This document shows positions 43,860-56,599 of a DNA stretch of 64,000 bases, in pieces (position 1 is the stretch's first letter; each line of letters starts with the position of its first letter). A model generated the notes under the pieces. That model searched no databases and was not told the origin of the DNA. It worked only from the letters and a program-made list of their open reading frames with translations. A program made the translations under genes and the position numbers. Source of the DNA: Xiphias gladius (lineage: Eukaryota > Chordata > Actinopteri > Istiophoriformes > Xiphiidae); the NCBI RefSeq assembly GCF_016859285.1, contig NC_053412.1, positions 1,253,289 to 1,317,288 on the forward strand. The letters run 5' to 3'.

Positions 43860-45005
43860 CCATCCAGGTTTGAAGCAATTTGATGCCCCAAGTGAAGGAG
43901 GTCAAGTACGCTGAGATCCCGTCCATGAGTGATTGTAAAGTGTTCAATATGTTTAAAATGGCCTAGTTAGTACAATGTGCTGTCCGACCAAGTAAAATGC
44001 CACCTTCTGGCCACATCCAAGTGTCTCAGTTCTCATTTGCACCTCTGTAATCATGATGCAATAAATTTCACAAATGTGGATAACGGTGCACACTTTCAAA
44101 AGCTCTCCTTGGAGGCATTCATGGTGTTGGTGTTGCAAGATTGAGAGATAAGTGCAGCCGATCGTTGGATCATTTGTTCTGGAAAGTTGCAAAGTCTGTT
44201 GGACGCAGCCCATCAATTGCAAAGTTGGAAAGGGGGTTTCAGACACTGTCAGGCAGTTCATCAAGTACTTTGTTTTATGCGTAATCGGGCTTTAAAGGGA
44301 AATCCTGCTATATTTCAATCTGATGTATTTCCCATACATGTAGCTATTGTGGCTCTATGGGTCATACCAACGTTGTAATCGAGGACTTGCAAGGACCTGC
44401 TCAAAATGACATATCTTGGGGCACGCTGCACGAGCCTCATGTTTATTTGGAAAGCTGTAGGCTTTCTAATTCTTCTTTTCTTTTTAATCATTTGAAATGC
44501 TTGTCTCAGTCCAACTGAAAGTAAACACGGAAAGTTGCCACCTGGAATAGCCATTAGAGCTATCTTCCACATTTATGGGAAATACGCTAGGTTTTCCTTT
44601 AAGATGCACCAGTAGCAGTGGCATTGTTCCTTGGCTGTTGTGATGAGGAAGACTTCAATTTGCTTTATGATTTACAGTCGACTTATTTTCCAACTCTGCC
44701 TTATCATCACGAATTTTGGGTAATATCCAAAAGAATGAGGTTTCAGATTACAAGTGGCCAGGATGAGTTTGGACCTCCAGAAGGACCTCAAAGTAGGACC
44801 ACTGCATCTCGACATCTGATCATGTTGCTTTCTGGAGACTCCCGTGACAGAGTCAAAACACACTGGAGGGACAATGTGTCCCATCTGGCCTGGGAACGCC
44901 TCGGGATCCTCCAGGAGGAGCTTAAGGATGTGGCTAGAAAGAGAGACATGTGGACTACCTTGCTTAGATTGCCGCCACCACGATCTGGACCCGCTGCATA
45001 AAGCA
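43860..45005 (+). mobile_element. Decayed LINE 3' part (Rex/RTE-like), interrupted
   Basis: 43860-43935 includes GATGCCCCAAGTGAAGGAGG, TCAAGTACGC and CATGAGTGA, and 44632-45005 includes GATTTACAGTCGACTTATTT and GAATTTTGGGTAAT. The stretch before the stop near 45000 translates as WRDNVSHLAWERLGILQEEL then VARKRDMWTTLLRLPPPRSG, the C-terminal tail of a widespread fish non-LTR reverse transcriptase. A large insertion separates the parts. Confidence 0.75.
44292..44602. mobile_element. 311-base TTAA-flanked MITE nested in the LINE
   Basis: Bounded by TTAAAGGGAAATCCTGCTAT at the left and the reverse complement of TTAAAGGAAAACCTAGCGTA at the right, an imperfect terminal inverted repeat of about 25 bases. 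TTAA at both borders fits a piggyBac- or Kolobok-type target duplication. Confidence 0.65.
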
Positions 45006-46487
45006 GAAAATTCATGTAGTGATGAACACCACATTCGTGCGGCTTTCGAGAACCAACGCTCATCTACACAGAGTAGCATCACCTGGCATCAAGCCAGACC
45101 AGCAAATAGCTGATGGTCAGTTCCATACATGTGAGGCATCGCCCTACTTTTGGTCTTGATTACTCCATTGATTACAGAAATTCTGGGACGGGAGGAGGAG
45201 ATGCTAATATTTTCGAAACTTGTACATTGCTCTTATCTTTTACAAACTTTGAGTTCCATGGCCAAATGGCAGATTAAAAATATCTGATTTCAGTGGGAGC
45301 ACTGGTTCTTTTTGCTGTGTTTGCATTTTAGAAAAAACAAAACACTACCTGAGGTCGGTCCTTCAGCATCTCTAAAATATACAACATCACTTTTTGTAAT
45401 AGTGTCACATGTGTCAGACAGGACTACAGCAATCCACTGTATTAAAAATATATATTATACTTTCTAAGTAATGGTCAGAGAGGGGCTTGCCAATTGTGAT
45501 ACCTTGTTTTGGCACCAAACTCTTCGTAAGTTCTCTGGAAAATAAATAGATGTCCAGTTTGGAGAGTTCAGAAAACAACACAGTGATAGAAAACATTGTT
45601 AAACTGCGTGATGATGATGAAAAGAAATCCACAGATATTCTGCAACAGGAGCTTAAATTCACAGCTTGCATCTTCCTGAGGGTGTGAAAGTTACTTTTTG
45701 TTGATTTCTGACCTCTTGTATGCAAGTTGTTTTTTTTGGAATCAATCTGTTGAGCATCATCGTAACGGACTACGAATTGAAAATCTGCAAGACAGGAAGT
45801 TTCTCCTCTAAATCAGCCCATTCAAATATCAAGCAAATATCACACAGACTGCTGCAGTTGGGCTAAATACTGAAGGATGAAACAAAAGAGACAGAAAAGT
45901 GAGAGGAAATGAGACGGATTCAGAGTGAGACACATGCAGATTAATATTCCATTCACGTTCAGGATAATCAAATATTCCCTTAATGAGCTGGCATATGTAA
46001 GTACCACCACATGTACAGTATGATAATGGAATATGCCCATATCCTGAATATGAAAATCGTGTGGAAACTAGCTGGAATATGGTGATATTAACAGGCATTA
46101 TCTAGGATATAAAAACCAACAGCACAGGAACTGCTTCTATAATCAGTGCATTCAACACAGCAGGAAAACTAAAGGTATCTCTATGTGGTTAAACCAAAGC
46201 AGCTTATGGTCTTGTGTGAAAGGCCGTATCCCAACTATGATGTGGTAAGGCTAATGGTTTTGGAATATTAATGTGTGTAAACGCACCAACAGAGAAACAA
46301 GAAAAGGGGGTTGGAATGTGAAACGTACCCAGCAGTTAATCGCTCTCTTCCGGACCTGAAACAACATCAAACGATACTGCACTTTTTTAAAATCTTTTTC
46401 CTGAGACGCACATACAACCCTGAATGTGAAGCTTTACACAGACAAACTCGGTTTGGGTCGTTACGTTACTGTTTCTTGTCTTCCTGT

Positions 46488-46493
46488 TTATTT
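46488..46493 (-). terminator. Candidate polyadenylation signal of prlr
   Basis: TTTATT on the + strand, AATAAA on the transcript, about 540 bases past the stop at 47037. Confidence 0.4.
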
Positions 46494-47036
46494 TATCCAA
46501 ATGAGGTAACTTCATACTCTCGTCAACTTTGACAGACTTCATGGAGTGCTTGCTTGCAGCAATTTGGTTTCAATTTTTGAATTTTGCTCTTAAGGTTTTT
46601 TTTCGCCTGAACTTTGGATTTTCGCATTAAGATCTGGCCACCTGCAGCTTTAGAAGCAACAGGTCTGGGCCACTAGAGTATAACTGCTTCTGGACAGGTG
46701 ACCCGAGCTACCAAAAACAGAAACAAGTTGAGGTCCAGAGGAACTTTTGCGAAGGAGAACGTGTTGGTCGCCTAAACACAATGTTATCGCACCAGAAACT
46801 GTGTTTTGCAGAGTGTGCAATGTGTTGGTTTTTTTTGTCCTCAAAAACAACATCTGTTAGTTGAACTGTTTTCAATGCGAGGTCTGGACGTTTGCGAGCT
46901 AAAAAGAGTCCTTTGGAGGCTAATGTCCTGCAGGTTACAGCAGACTCTCAATCTGCACATGGCAACAGTTTCCATCTTTCAGCACATTCAGCAGTTTTCA
47001 AAGTATTTGTGTTTTTGTGGATGCACTTCCTGTCGT

Positions 47037-50000
47037 TCACCCCCTGTTGTCAACAGCAACAGGCAGCAGAGGGACGGCTGCTTCGCTCCTCTCGGCCTCG
47101 CCGCCATCTTTCGGCTCGTTCATCATATTCTTCCTGGCTTGGTAGCCGGCTAGTTTCTTCTTCTTCTCTTCTTCCTCACTTGTATCTAAATCGGGCCTCG
47201 GCAGAGGTGGGAACTCCCGGCAGTACGGCAGCGGTAAGCAAGGCACCAGATGCACCTCGCCGCTTTCATTCATGAGCTGAACACAGGTGTAGAAATCCTG
47301 CTGCGAGCGACTGGTGGGGACAGTGGTGGCGTCAAGAGCGGGGACAGAGTTAGGATGTCCCATCATGGTGTAGTCCGTCCCCGGCAGCGTAATGATCTCG
47401 GGCCTTGGCCACAGGGAGGGCACGTCCAGCAACGGAGCGAAGGCTTCGGGAGGCGAGGAGTAGTAGGGCAACAGGCTCTGCAGGTACGGTGTCGGGTTTT
47501 GGGTTGTAAGCTGATGATGATTGGTCGCAGGCGTCAGGTCACATGGAACCATTAAGGCGTCCTTCTTCCTGTCTGTGAGGTTGGCCGGGATGCTGCAGTC
47601 CCTCGGCGTGCTGAGATATACGTCGTTGGCTCTGACCTGGTCCCAGACTTCCTCAGTGTAGTTTGGAGATTTGTAGCCGTGGAAGTTACTGAAGTGACGG
47701 TTGATTTCATCCAGGTTTCCCTTCTGAGGAAGGACGTCAGAGGTGCAAGGGATGGAAAAGAGGGAGAGGAAGAAAAGAGAAAAGGCAGAATGAACGACGA
47801 GCCATAAAAAGAAAGAGGCAAGACAGAGCAAAGTGCGGGGAATATGGAGGACAACAGTAAGGGCAGGCCCCGGCAGAGAGACAATAAAATAAAAACAGAT
47901 GAGGGACACATAGAAGAAATAAGAAAAGAGACGATGTGAGAAGAAGGAAATCAAGGGAGGAAAAAGAGGGAGAGACAAGTGAGGAAGTAGAAACAGGCAG
48001 GGAACAAAAATGGGAGAAGGATGGAAAAGGAGAAAAGGAAAACCAGAAACAGGTAGAGTAGGAAGGAGGAAGATAAGGAAGAAATTTTAAGTATGCAAAG
48101 AAGATGGGAAGATGAAGAGTAGAAGGAGAAAAATAATACAGTGAGAGATTTGGAGAGATACGTACAGGATGGAAAAGTAGGAGGACAAGGAAGTGAAAAA
48201 CAGAGAAAGAGGGAAGAGTTAAGAAAGGGTGAGGGAAAAAGCAAAAATATAAAGTGAAGAAAAAGGAGGAAAATACAAGCAAAATGCAGGAAGAGAAAGA
48301 AGGACGAAGAAAAAAGACAAAAAGAGCAGGAGAAAGGGGGAAAACAGGTTGTAAAAAGTACAGAGAGAAAAGAGGGAGTATAAAAGGAAAAGTAGTGAAG
48401 GAGGAGGAGAACAAAATGAACAACAGCGAGACGAGGAGGGAGGAGAGAAAGAAAAAATGGAATTAAGAAAGAAACGCAGATAAAAAAGGAGGAAGAAAAG
48501 GAAGAGGCAGAAGAGACCGAAGGGTTTTTAGGCAAAGAAGCAAGAGAGCAGGCGAAAGGAGTCGGGGAGAGAAAACAGAACGTGATATACAAGAAATAAA
48601 AAGAAAGAGGAGGGAGAACGAAGGAAAAAGTAGGGTAAGAGAGCAGGCAATGACAGGTGGAGGTGACTTCAGAAGCAAGACAGACGTCTCATTGGCAGAT
48701 AATCGGTTCAGACCAGCCTTAAATCGGGAACACCCCCTCAAATGTGGGAGGGTGAATTTGACCCAGCTAAATCTGCCCAATTAGCCTCCGGTGTGGGGCC
48801 AGCATTACCTTCAGGAGCAGTGGGTCAATGCCGATGATCCGCGGCTTGGGAATTGGCGGCAGGAAGTACTCTTTTATCCTGAGGTGAAGAAACATAAAGA
48901 GAGGGGGCTTGAAACACACAACCCCTGCATCCACTGGCTAAATCAACACACAGCAGCCACAGTATCTCCTACCTCTTGCTCTGTGGAATAACACCGAAGG
49001 CGATAACCAGCAGAGCCGTGACGCCGACGCCCATCACCAGGATCAGCACCAGCACTTTTCCTGCTCAGAGAAGGTTTTATTAGAGTCACCGCCCCTCCCC
49101 TGTCCTCCCCCTTCCTCCCCCGCAGCTTGAAAAGAAAATGCCTCTTATTCTTTTATCTGCTTTTTGTTGAGGTGTTAGCCAGCTTTTCTCCTGCTGAATA
49201 TGCAGAATAATCCCCAGCTCCACATCAGCAACGACTGCTTGCGTGAGAAACACCTCCGGGACTCTAAGGGAAACGGCTTAGCTTCTCTAATTCATATCTG
49301 GAAAGACTCTGTGGGCATTTTCAGGTTTAACCAGGGCTGTGCGGTAGATGACTGGCACACTTCTCGTCCCTCCCGCACCTGACTGGACGAAAACGCACCC
49401 CTCGCCGGGCTTTGCTTCCCGATTTATGTGTGTTTAAGTGTGAAAAGAAAAACCCCGAGTCCAAAAGTTTATCGCCTTGGGACACTTGACCGGAAAACAA
49501 ACAAAAAGATAAAATCCCCACATAAAAGTGTAAAAGGAGTATCGAAGGCCACTGCCAGAATAAAATACGTCTGACGTTTCGCCGATGATATCAAAATATT
49601 TGGAAAGAAATTGCTTCAATTTAGAAAATGGAAAAAAAGGTCATAATTTTTCATGAAATAAAGTTATAATCATATGAAAAAAGCCGTAATATTTTGAGAA
49701 TAGAGACTTGATATTTCAAGAACTACTTTGGGATGTTTCCCCGTGTCGGCCTACCTGCCGGCGGCCTGCCGGGGATGCTCATTAAGAGCGCGGGGCTCCA
49801 TTTGCTCCACAGGCCGTAGTTCCGTGACCGGCAGCGGACTCTGATCACGTAGTCGCCGACGGGGAGGCCGAGCAGCTCCACGTGGGGCTCGCTTAGAGGG
49901 TGTTTCACCTGCCGACAACAAACACACGCATCCGGTTAGACGCGCCCAGCGAGCACTTTACCAGGAACACGACTTCCTTCCTGTACCTTCCAGTTGTCGG

Positions 50001-53000
50001 GCTCGGTGACGCGTCTGTACTGCAGCTCGTACACCAGCGTGATCCAGCCGTACTTCAGGTCTGAGGGCACCGGGTACGTCCAGGACAGCAGAACGTTGTG
50101 GCCCATTTCATCCCCGCCGGCGACTCTCAGTGCGTAGGTCAGGTTGACCGGAGCTTCGGTCTGAACTGTGGACCCCACACACACACACACACACACCGGG
50201 GTGTGAAATGTTACCGGGATGGTTGAAGAGGGAAACTCCAGCTTCAGGCTCAGGATTTTCTTGTCTTTTAATCAGCATTTCAACATTTTTCCAAACCCAG
50301 AATGCAGTTTTTATTTTTCCTTTTGAATATATTCTCTGTTATCGTGTTGAATCACTGTTAATTCACACATGTAAACAATCGAGAACTTCACCAGACATTC
50401 TGTTCAAAATCTCTCACCAAAGCCGTGGAGGCTATAATGAGATCGCTTTCTCTGTTGTTCATGCGGCAGAGAAAACCTTCACTCTTGTAGCCTCCCGGGG
50501 CTCATTTATTTTGACCCATTTTGAACATGTCACAATGTTTATTTCAGGACCCTTTATTCCCAAACCCACTGTAACGCTAACGCTCCGGGATGTCACTGTC
50601 ACTCCTGAACGTTGACCTTGGGTGCTTTCTTTTTCTCTTTCTTTTACAGTCGCTCACCATATGGGCGATCAGGGTCAAATCCACATTATCGCTCATCGTC
50701 CAAAATGTCCGCTCGCTTTCCGCAGCTTCTTCCGTCACGGTCTCAGTCATCCAGGGGTGCGCTGAACCCAGAACACCGCGTCATGTATTGTGCTGAACCT
50801 CGGGCTGATTTGATCTTCACAGAGCAGAATGCGATCCTCTGCGCGAGTGTTGAAACAGCGAATCGGTAAGTCTATCTTCAGAAGCTTCACTCGCAACAGT
50901 TTTGATAACAGAACCCACCGAATCACATCGATACGCGTTTCGTCTGTGTGTGTTCAGATTCGACTCTGACTTTCTAAAATGCCATACGGCTCAGGGAGTT
51001 TTATCGCCAAGGAGCACAGTGAATATTTCACATTTCAATATTACACATCTTGCTGTACCGCGTCATTCAGCCCTAATGTGGAGTCTTTAACGCGCCGAAA
51101 CAAATACAGATCGACGAGAAGTCGATTTTTTCGCGAGTAGCATCTATTGACTCCGCTGGTTCGCATTAACGGGGATTCGACTGCCTGCGAACACAAAGCA
51201 AGCGGTTGAAATCCTCGTCGTGCAAACGCATCCTCTCTCCAGGGGCAGGATGGGTTGAAGCCAGCCCATTCACGTGTTCACAGTACTTATTCTACGCTTG
51301 ATTGCGCTGCTTTGACTTTTGCTGATGCAGAACTTATTCATTTGATCAGCCAAGGATGCCCTTTTCTGGGTATACTACTGCTAAGAAATACATTATACAG
51401 TTTTGGTTTCGGTCGGATTTTAACATACAGAAACACTGACTTGCTGAATTTGTTGGATACTGCAGTTATCTGCACCGCCCTTTCCATTTCATCCCCTCTC
51501 CTACATTTTATTTTTCCAAGTTGTCGTTTTTACATCGCTACTGTTGAGCCTGTGCAGCATATTTGGCCGCTGTGTGGATAATCCAATAAATAACTGGTCA
51601 CAAAAAAGAAAATGAAATCCCTGACTTTAGAAGAAGTCCGCACCAAAAACTGATCGAATGTTCCTTGGTCTCATTTTGCAACGTTTTTGCGACGTACTGC
51701 TAAATAAACATGCAAAAACTTCCATCCCCAGGCGTCCTTACCTATGTCTGCCACGTCCAGGCAGTGCTCCTGGGAGGTGTAGTTCTTATGGGTGGTGATG
51801 GCGGTCACGTTCATACAGTAGATCTTCCATATGGACGTGTGGCTGCTGTCGAAGTGGCAGCTGTTGGGACCGGCAGTCACATAGTCTGGACATTCATGTC
51901 TGGGCCCCTCACTGTGAACGTCAAAGGCAAAGAAATGTTTTGATGAACCACAACCTATGAAGATATTTCCAGTTTGGATATAAGACTTTGCCCAGTCTCC
52001 CTCACCCCTCCCTTATTTCAACGTGTTAATTTGCATTGCCAATGTAACCTTTTAAAAAAGTGATTTTTATCTCCATTTTTCATTTGTACCCTTTGGATTT
52101 TGACACGTATTGTTTGTCTCATTTAAAGGATTTACGACAGTATGACACAGAATATGTTCAATTTAGTTTTACTTTCCTGAATAAAGAAAAAGGAAAAAGC
52201 GGCTTTTGTATTACCCTGTTCTTTTTATTAGGTGGCAACAATAGCTTTAATATTCTGAATTAGCTAGAACTGCTGTTGCAATGCTTTTAACGTGTGAAAA
52301 ATGTTGGTTTTAAGCCCCAATGGGACTCCGTGGCTGAAATGCTTCAGATTTGTTGTACTTTTCTTATTTTGACTCTTATGAAGTGAGATAAAATTGAAAC
52401 ACCACCTCCTCACAGCGTGTGAATTCGCTGACAGGCCGTATGGATGGATAAACTGAATGTGTTTTTGTTGGTCTGTGTGTGGACCGTGTCTACGGAAAAA
52501 TCTTGACACCGATGCCAAGGCTGGATTAGCAACTAAAATGGGCAACTGGCCCAGGGAAAAAGCTGCAGGCTTTCTGTGTCAACTGGTTTGTGTTGATCTA
52601 ATTTAACATTCGTGAAAATATCCCCAGTACAGCACAATAGTAACGGACAGCGTGAACCAGGTCCTGCATTTATCACTTTACCCTGAGAGCCTGTCTGACC
52701 GGAGGGTTTAGGTGTCAAAACCTAGTTTTAAGACTTCAGGTCTGTGCCCCCCGTGTTGCACATTCCCAAATGAATGTGTTAAATTACCACGCAGCAAATG
52801 TGGGACCAGCTTGCCCTGGGGCCCCATAGCAGGTTAATGCAGCCATGTCAGCTTAGATTTTCTCATTGTATTGATTCATTTACCCGCATGTGTCTGCAGT
52901 TACATTTTGATCAAATTTGATCCAAATATTTTACATTTTGGTCTAAATTCTAAGGCAAATACTAAATTCATTTATCATTTTGTCATCCTATTTTTAAAAA

Positions 53001-56000
53001 AGAAACAAACAAAACAGTCAAATCTAAAGATACTTAGCGTAAAAAATATGTTGTTCAGCCTCCGAACTCCTCTTTGTTAAAACCCACAAACTCTGAGAAA
53101 CAACGCTGAGGTCATGCGTGTGACCCTGCACACTTTAAACGTTACTCGTTTTTCAAACCGTTCATTTATTCCCCACTGTTTTTGTCACTTTTGCTCACAT
53201 AATTCTAGATTTACAGCTGTGGTTGCAAACACAAAAACCCCTGCCACAATCCACGGAGCCGCGGGTGATGATGCCTTGTCGGATCAAAAGGCGCAGTCCA
53301 GTCCGTCCTGACTAGCGGGAGCAGTTTCTTCGCTGTGCGCGAAGAACGTGGGCCGGCCGGCATCTGCATGAGGCCATGTTGAGGCTGCACTCGGGATTTT
53401 TTTTGGGGATGCTCCGAAATATCGACGCGTTAAAAGCTTCACGCTGAAGTGGAGCGCGACAAAATCAAACTGGATTTAAAAAGCAGAGGTCACATGACCC
53501 GGAAAATGTTGATCTGGGGCTGTTTTTCCCAGTTTGGGCCTCTTGGCTCCAGTGGAGGGAGATGTCAACGCTCCAGCGGTCATACGGCCTCTAGTTGGAC
53601 CTTTTGTGTGGAGAGCACTCAGGAGCCACAGTCACAAGTCTGAACCCTTTCTGTGTCGCAGCCGTCGCAGTGACGCGAGGATCCTAAAATGCTTCACACA
53701 GATAGAACCGGGAGGAGTTAGAGCTTCCGAACTGTGCAGAATTAGTCCCGAGGTTGTGTGAAGACCGAGCCCAGCACAGACCAAAACACACCTGAAGCAG
53801 TTCTACGGAGGCCAAAGGGTCGGATTTTAAAGGGTTGAATGTGAAACGATCATGGGATGTATAAAACAAGAGCAGCGTGAGACGGTAAACAGAGTCTCAA
53901 TGTCTGTAGGTTTGAATTATAACACATTTCTTGAATTTCCTGTGGGAATCTAATATAATACAGAGATGTGTTATTCAATACCTGTTCAATACATTGCTCA
54001 TTCATCTTCAAATTGCCCTTACCAACATCTGTCCAGGGCAGTTTTCTTAACGTGGAGCCTTAGACCCGAGTTTTCAAACTGAACTGTTACGGACTGTAAG
54101 CGCACTACGCCACTTGACGTGCGGCTTAAATTCACCCTTCGTTTAGCGCGTAAAAGCGCAAACACTTAAGCTGTCAGAATAAATGCGCAGCGGTGAAAAG
54201 TATTTCCATGTGAAAATCACATAATAAAGCAAATGCTCCAGAACAGGGACATGGCGCAGCCTACTTAAGACGATAAAGTTGAAGTTGAAGTGAAAGAAAA
54301 ACAATCCCTGTGAGTGTGGTGCACGTACTTTTTGGAGTAGGTGAGGACGTAGGCGACCTCCTCGCCGTCTGTCAGGTTGTCGAGCGGATGCCACCAGCAG
54401 GTGAAGTCCTCCATGTTGGGCGAGCGGCAGTAGTAGACGTGAGGCGTCGCTGTCACGGCGGCCTCCTCTGTGGAAACCGCAAAGGCGAGTCAGTGCGGGC
54501 TGACGCCGCCGAGTGCTGACGTGTGTTTTCATGCATGTGCAAGGTCAGACACGGGTGGACTTACAGACAGGTGAGAGGTGGGCTTTCTCTTTATCCCTCA
54601 CATTTTCTGGCCGCCAGCTCTCACCCGCTGGACTTGAATCGCACACCGTCATGCAACACATTTTATTTTCTCAGTTTTGAAAGGTTAAAGCTTAACAAAA
54701 GAACACAATAACACCAGCTGCGTCCTCTTGTCTTCCTACCAGCCCTTTTATTCTAAAGCTCTTTAGCTTTACTGAGGAGGAGATTATCACTGTAACTCGG
54801 GTTTTATCCTGCTCTTTAATTGAAATAATTGCTAAGTACAGTGTGTTGGCTTACAAGATAAACCTGAGGGGTCACAAGACGATTGACTTACTAGGAAAGG
54901 AGAGAAAAAAAAAAAAAAGGGAAGGAAAGATTGAAACACAGTGGAAACACAGTAAAATATCATCTTATCTGTTAAAGGCGCGACACCTCAGGCAGAGACA
55001 ACGTTTTTTCATGCACTGGTCAATTAGGAGATTTCGTCTCCTTTCAGACTAGTGGAAGGAAAAAGCACAAAATACACATGTAGGTGTTTATTTTTTCTAC
55101 CCTGTGTCTATTTGCATCAGTGGACTTTTTCCTAAAAAGCACCATGTCCTCACACGTGTCGTGGTAAAGCTCCTTCCCCCCCGCACAACGTTCATGGGAT
55201 CCCAACACGCTCGTTTCCTTTGTGTCGGCCGCAATATCATAAATAGTGGTTTCCACTGAAAATGTGTGAAATTTTACAATACGTTTCTTTAAAGGCTGTT
55301 TTCTCTCATGCTCTGAGCCAGAAATCCCCACTCCAGTGGCACACCGAACTTTCCAGTTTTATTCCTGTCTATGTCCTGAAGGACCTTGGTCATATATCAT
55401 TCATAGCCTGATTTATGTGACATTTATTTCCTAAAAACATGGGGAAAATTGTTTTGCTTTGTTTGTTTTTTTTTACAGCTGCTGACAGTATTTTCTGATT
55501 TATGGAGCGATGAAAAAGAGACATCCAAAGCGCCCTCTGTAAAAACCTTTGGCTCAACCAGGTTCGGTTGCTTTATCCAGTGTTCAGATCTCTGTTCTGG
55601 AAATTTCTGATTTATTTATTTAGCCCTCATGTAAGCAATCGGCTGGGGAGGTCTCCTGGTGATAAAAGTTGGTTCAATTTTTACCCTACACATCAGACTC
55701 TTTCTGATCAAGTGCTTGTGGGTGCATTGTTCCATTGTGTTTCTGGTATGAAAAATAGGACGAACATGGATCTGGTTCTCTACCTCAGTATCCTGGCCAA
55801 AGCAAGTCGATGGCACAGAAAATACGTGAAACAGCACATTTTTTCACTTTAGATTGTCCAAAATCGACAGAATTTAAACTGGCTTTTCCGCTGCCTGGCG
55901 GCTTTTATAATGTAAATCCAGGGGTTTTTTTCCCGGCGTCCTCCTTTGTGCACAGAGCAGCCACTAACCCGCTGCACTACGAAGGCCTGTGGAGGTGAGG

Positions 56001-56558
56001 AGATGAATCAAACTCTCTCCGCAGAGAGAGCACAGACACCTGCTGCCTCTGAGGGCAGACGGGACATCAAGTGCCCACAAGTCGTAGTTTTCGGCAGATG
56101 CAATCTCCCAACCCGCCACAAACCCTGGATCCCCACCGTCCTCATTAATGCTTCTACTTACAGGGACAACGGCAACATTTCGTATCATATTTCTTATTAT
56201 TCTACAGCTACACTGGTGAGTAGCAGCTGCGGGGTCCGTTTCTCTATCATCACGTGCGTTCTGCACAATCTGAACGCAGTGCAGCCACAGCCCCCATACA
56301 AATATATATGGAGATCTCCATGTGGTGATGCCCTCCGCAGTCAGTCAGTCTTGACACTGGCAGACATGGGTCCAGTTAGTTTTGTGGAAAGCGGTCTGTC
56401 CTTCTTTCATCATGTTTTATATCAGGAAGATCTTTCTCCTTCAAAAAAAAAAAAGGAAAAAGAAAAGAAAAAAAAGAAAAAGCTGAAAAATGACTGAGAA
56501 GGAAATGACTGGAAAATGGAGAAGTAATAAAATGGCCATTGAGTCACAATGTCAGGCC

Positions 56559-56599
<41 letters not shown>

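Larger units (their letters stand above)
41151..46487. other. Intergenic region between styxl2 and prlr
   Basis: No host gene seen. It holds the tracts, repeats, candidate enhancer and transposon remains listed separately. At 45900-46290 there are GGAATATNNC- and TATCCTGAATAT-like blocks in both orientations that suggest another degraded inverted-repeat element. The stretch 42600-43850 has nothing I can name. Confidence 0.5.

Noticed and set aside
44618-45001. 127-codon plus-strand open frame as a host gene
   Set aside because: It is the decayed reverse-transcriptase tail of a LINE.
48254-48466. Lys/Glu-rich plus-strand open frame
   Set aside because: Direct translation of the polypurine tract.
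47737-48592. Long minus-strand open frames continuing from the last prlr exon
   Set aside because: They are intron sequence in the polypyrimidine sense strand; a clear acceptor at 47724 bounds the real exon.
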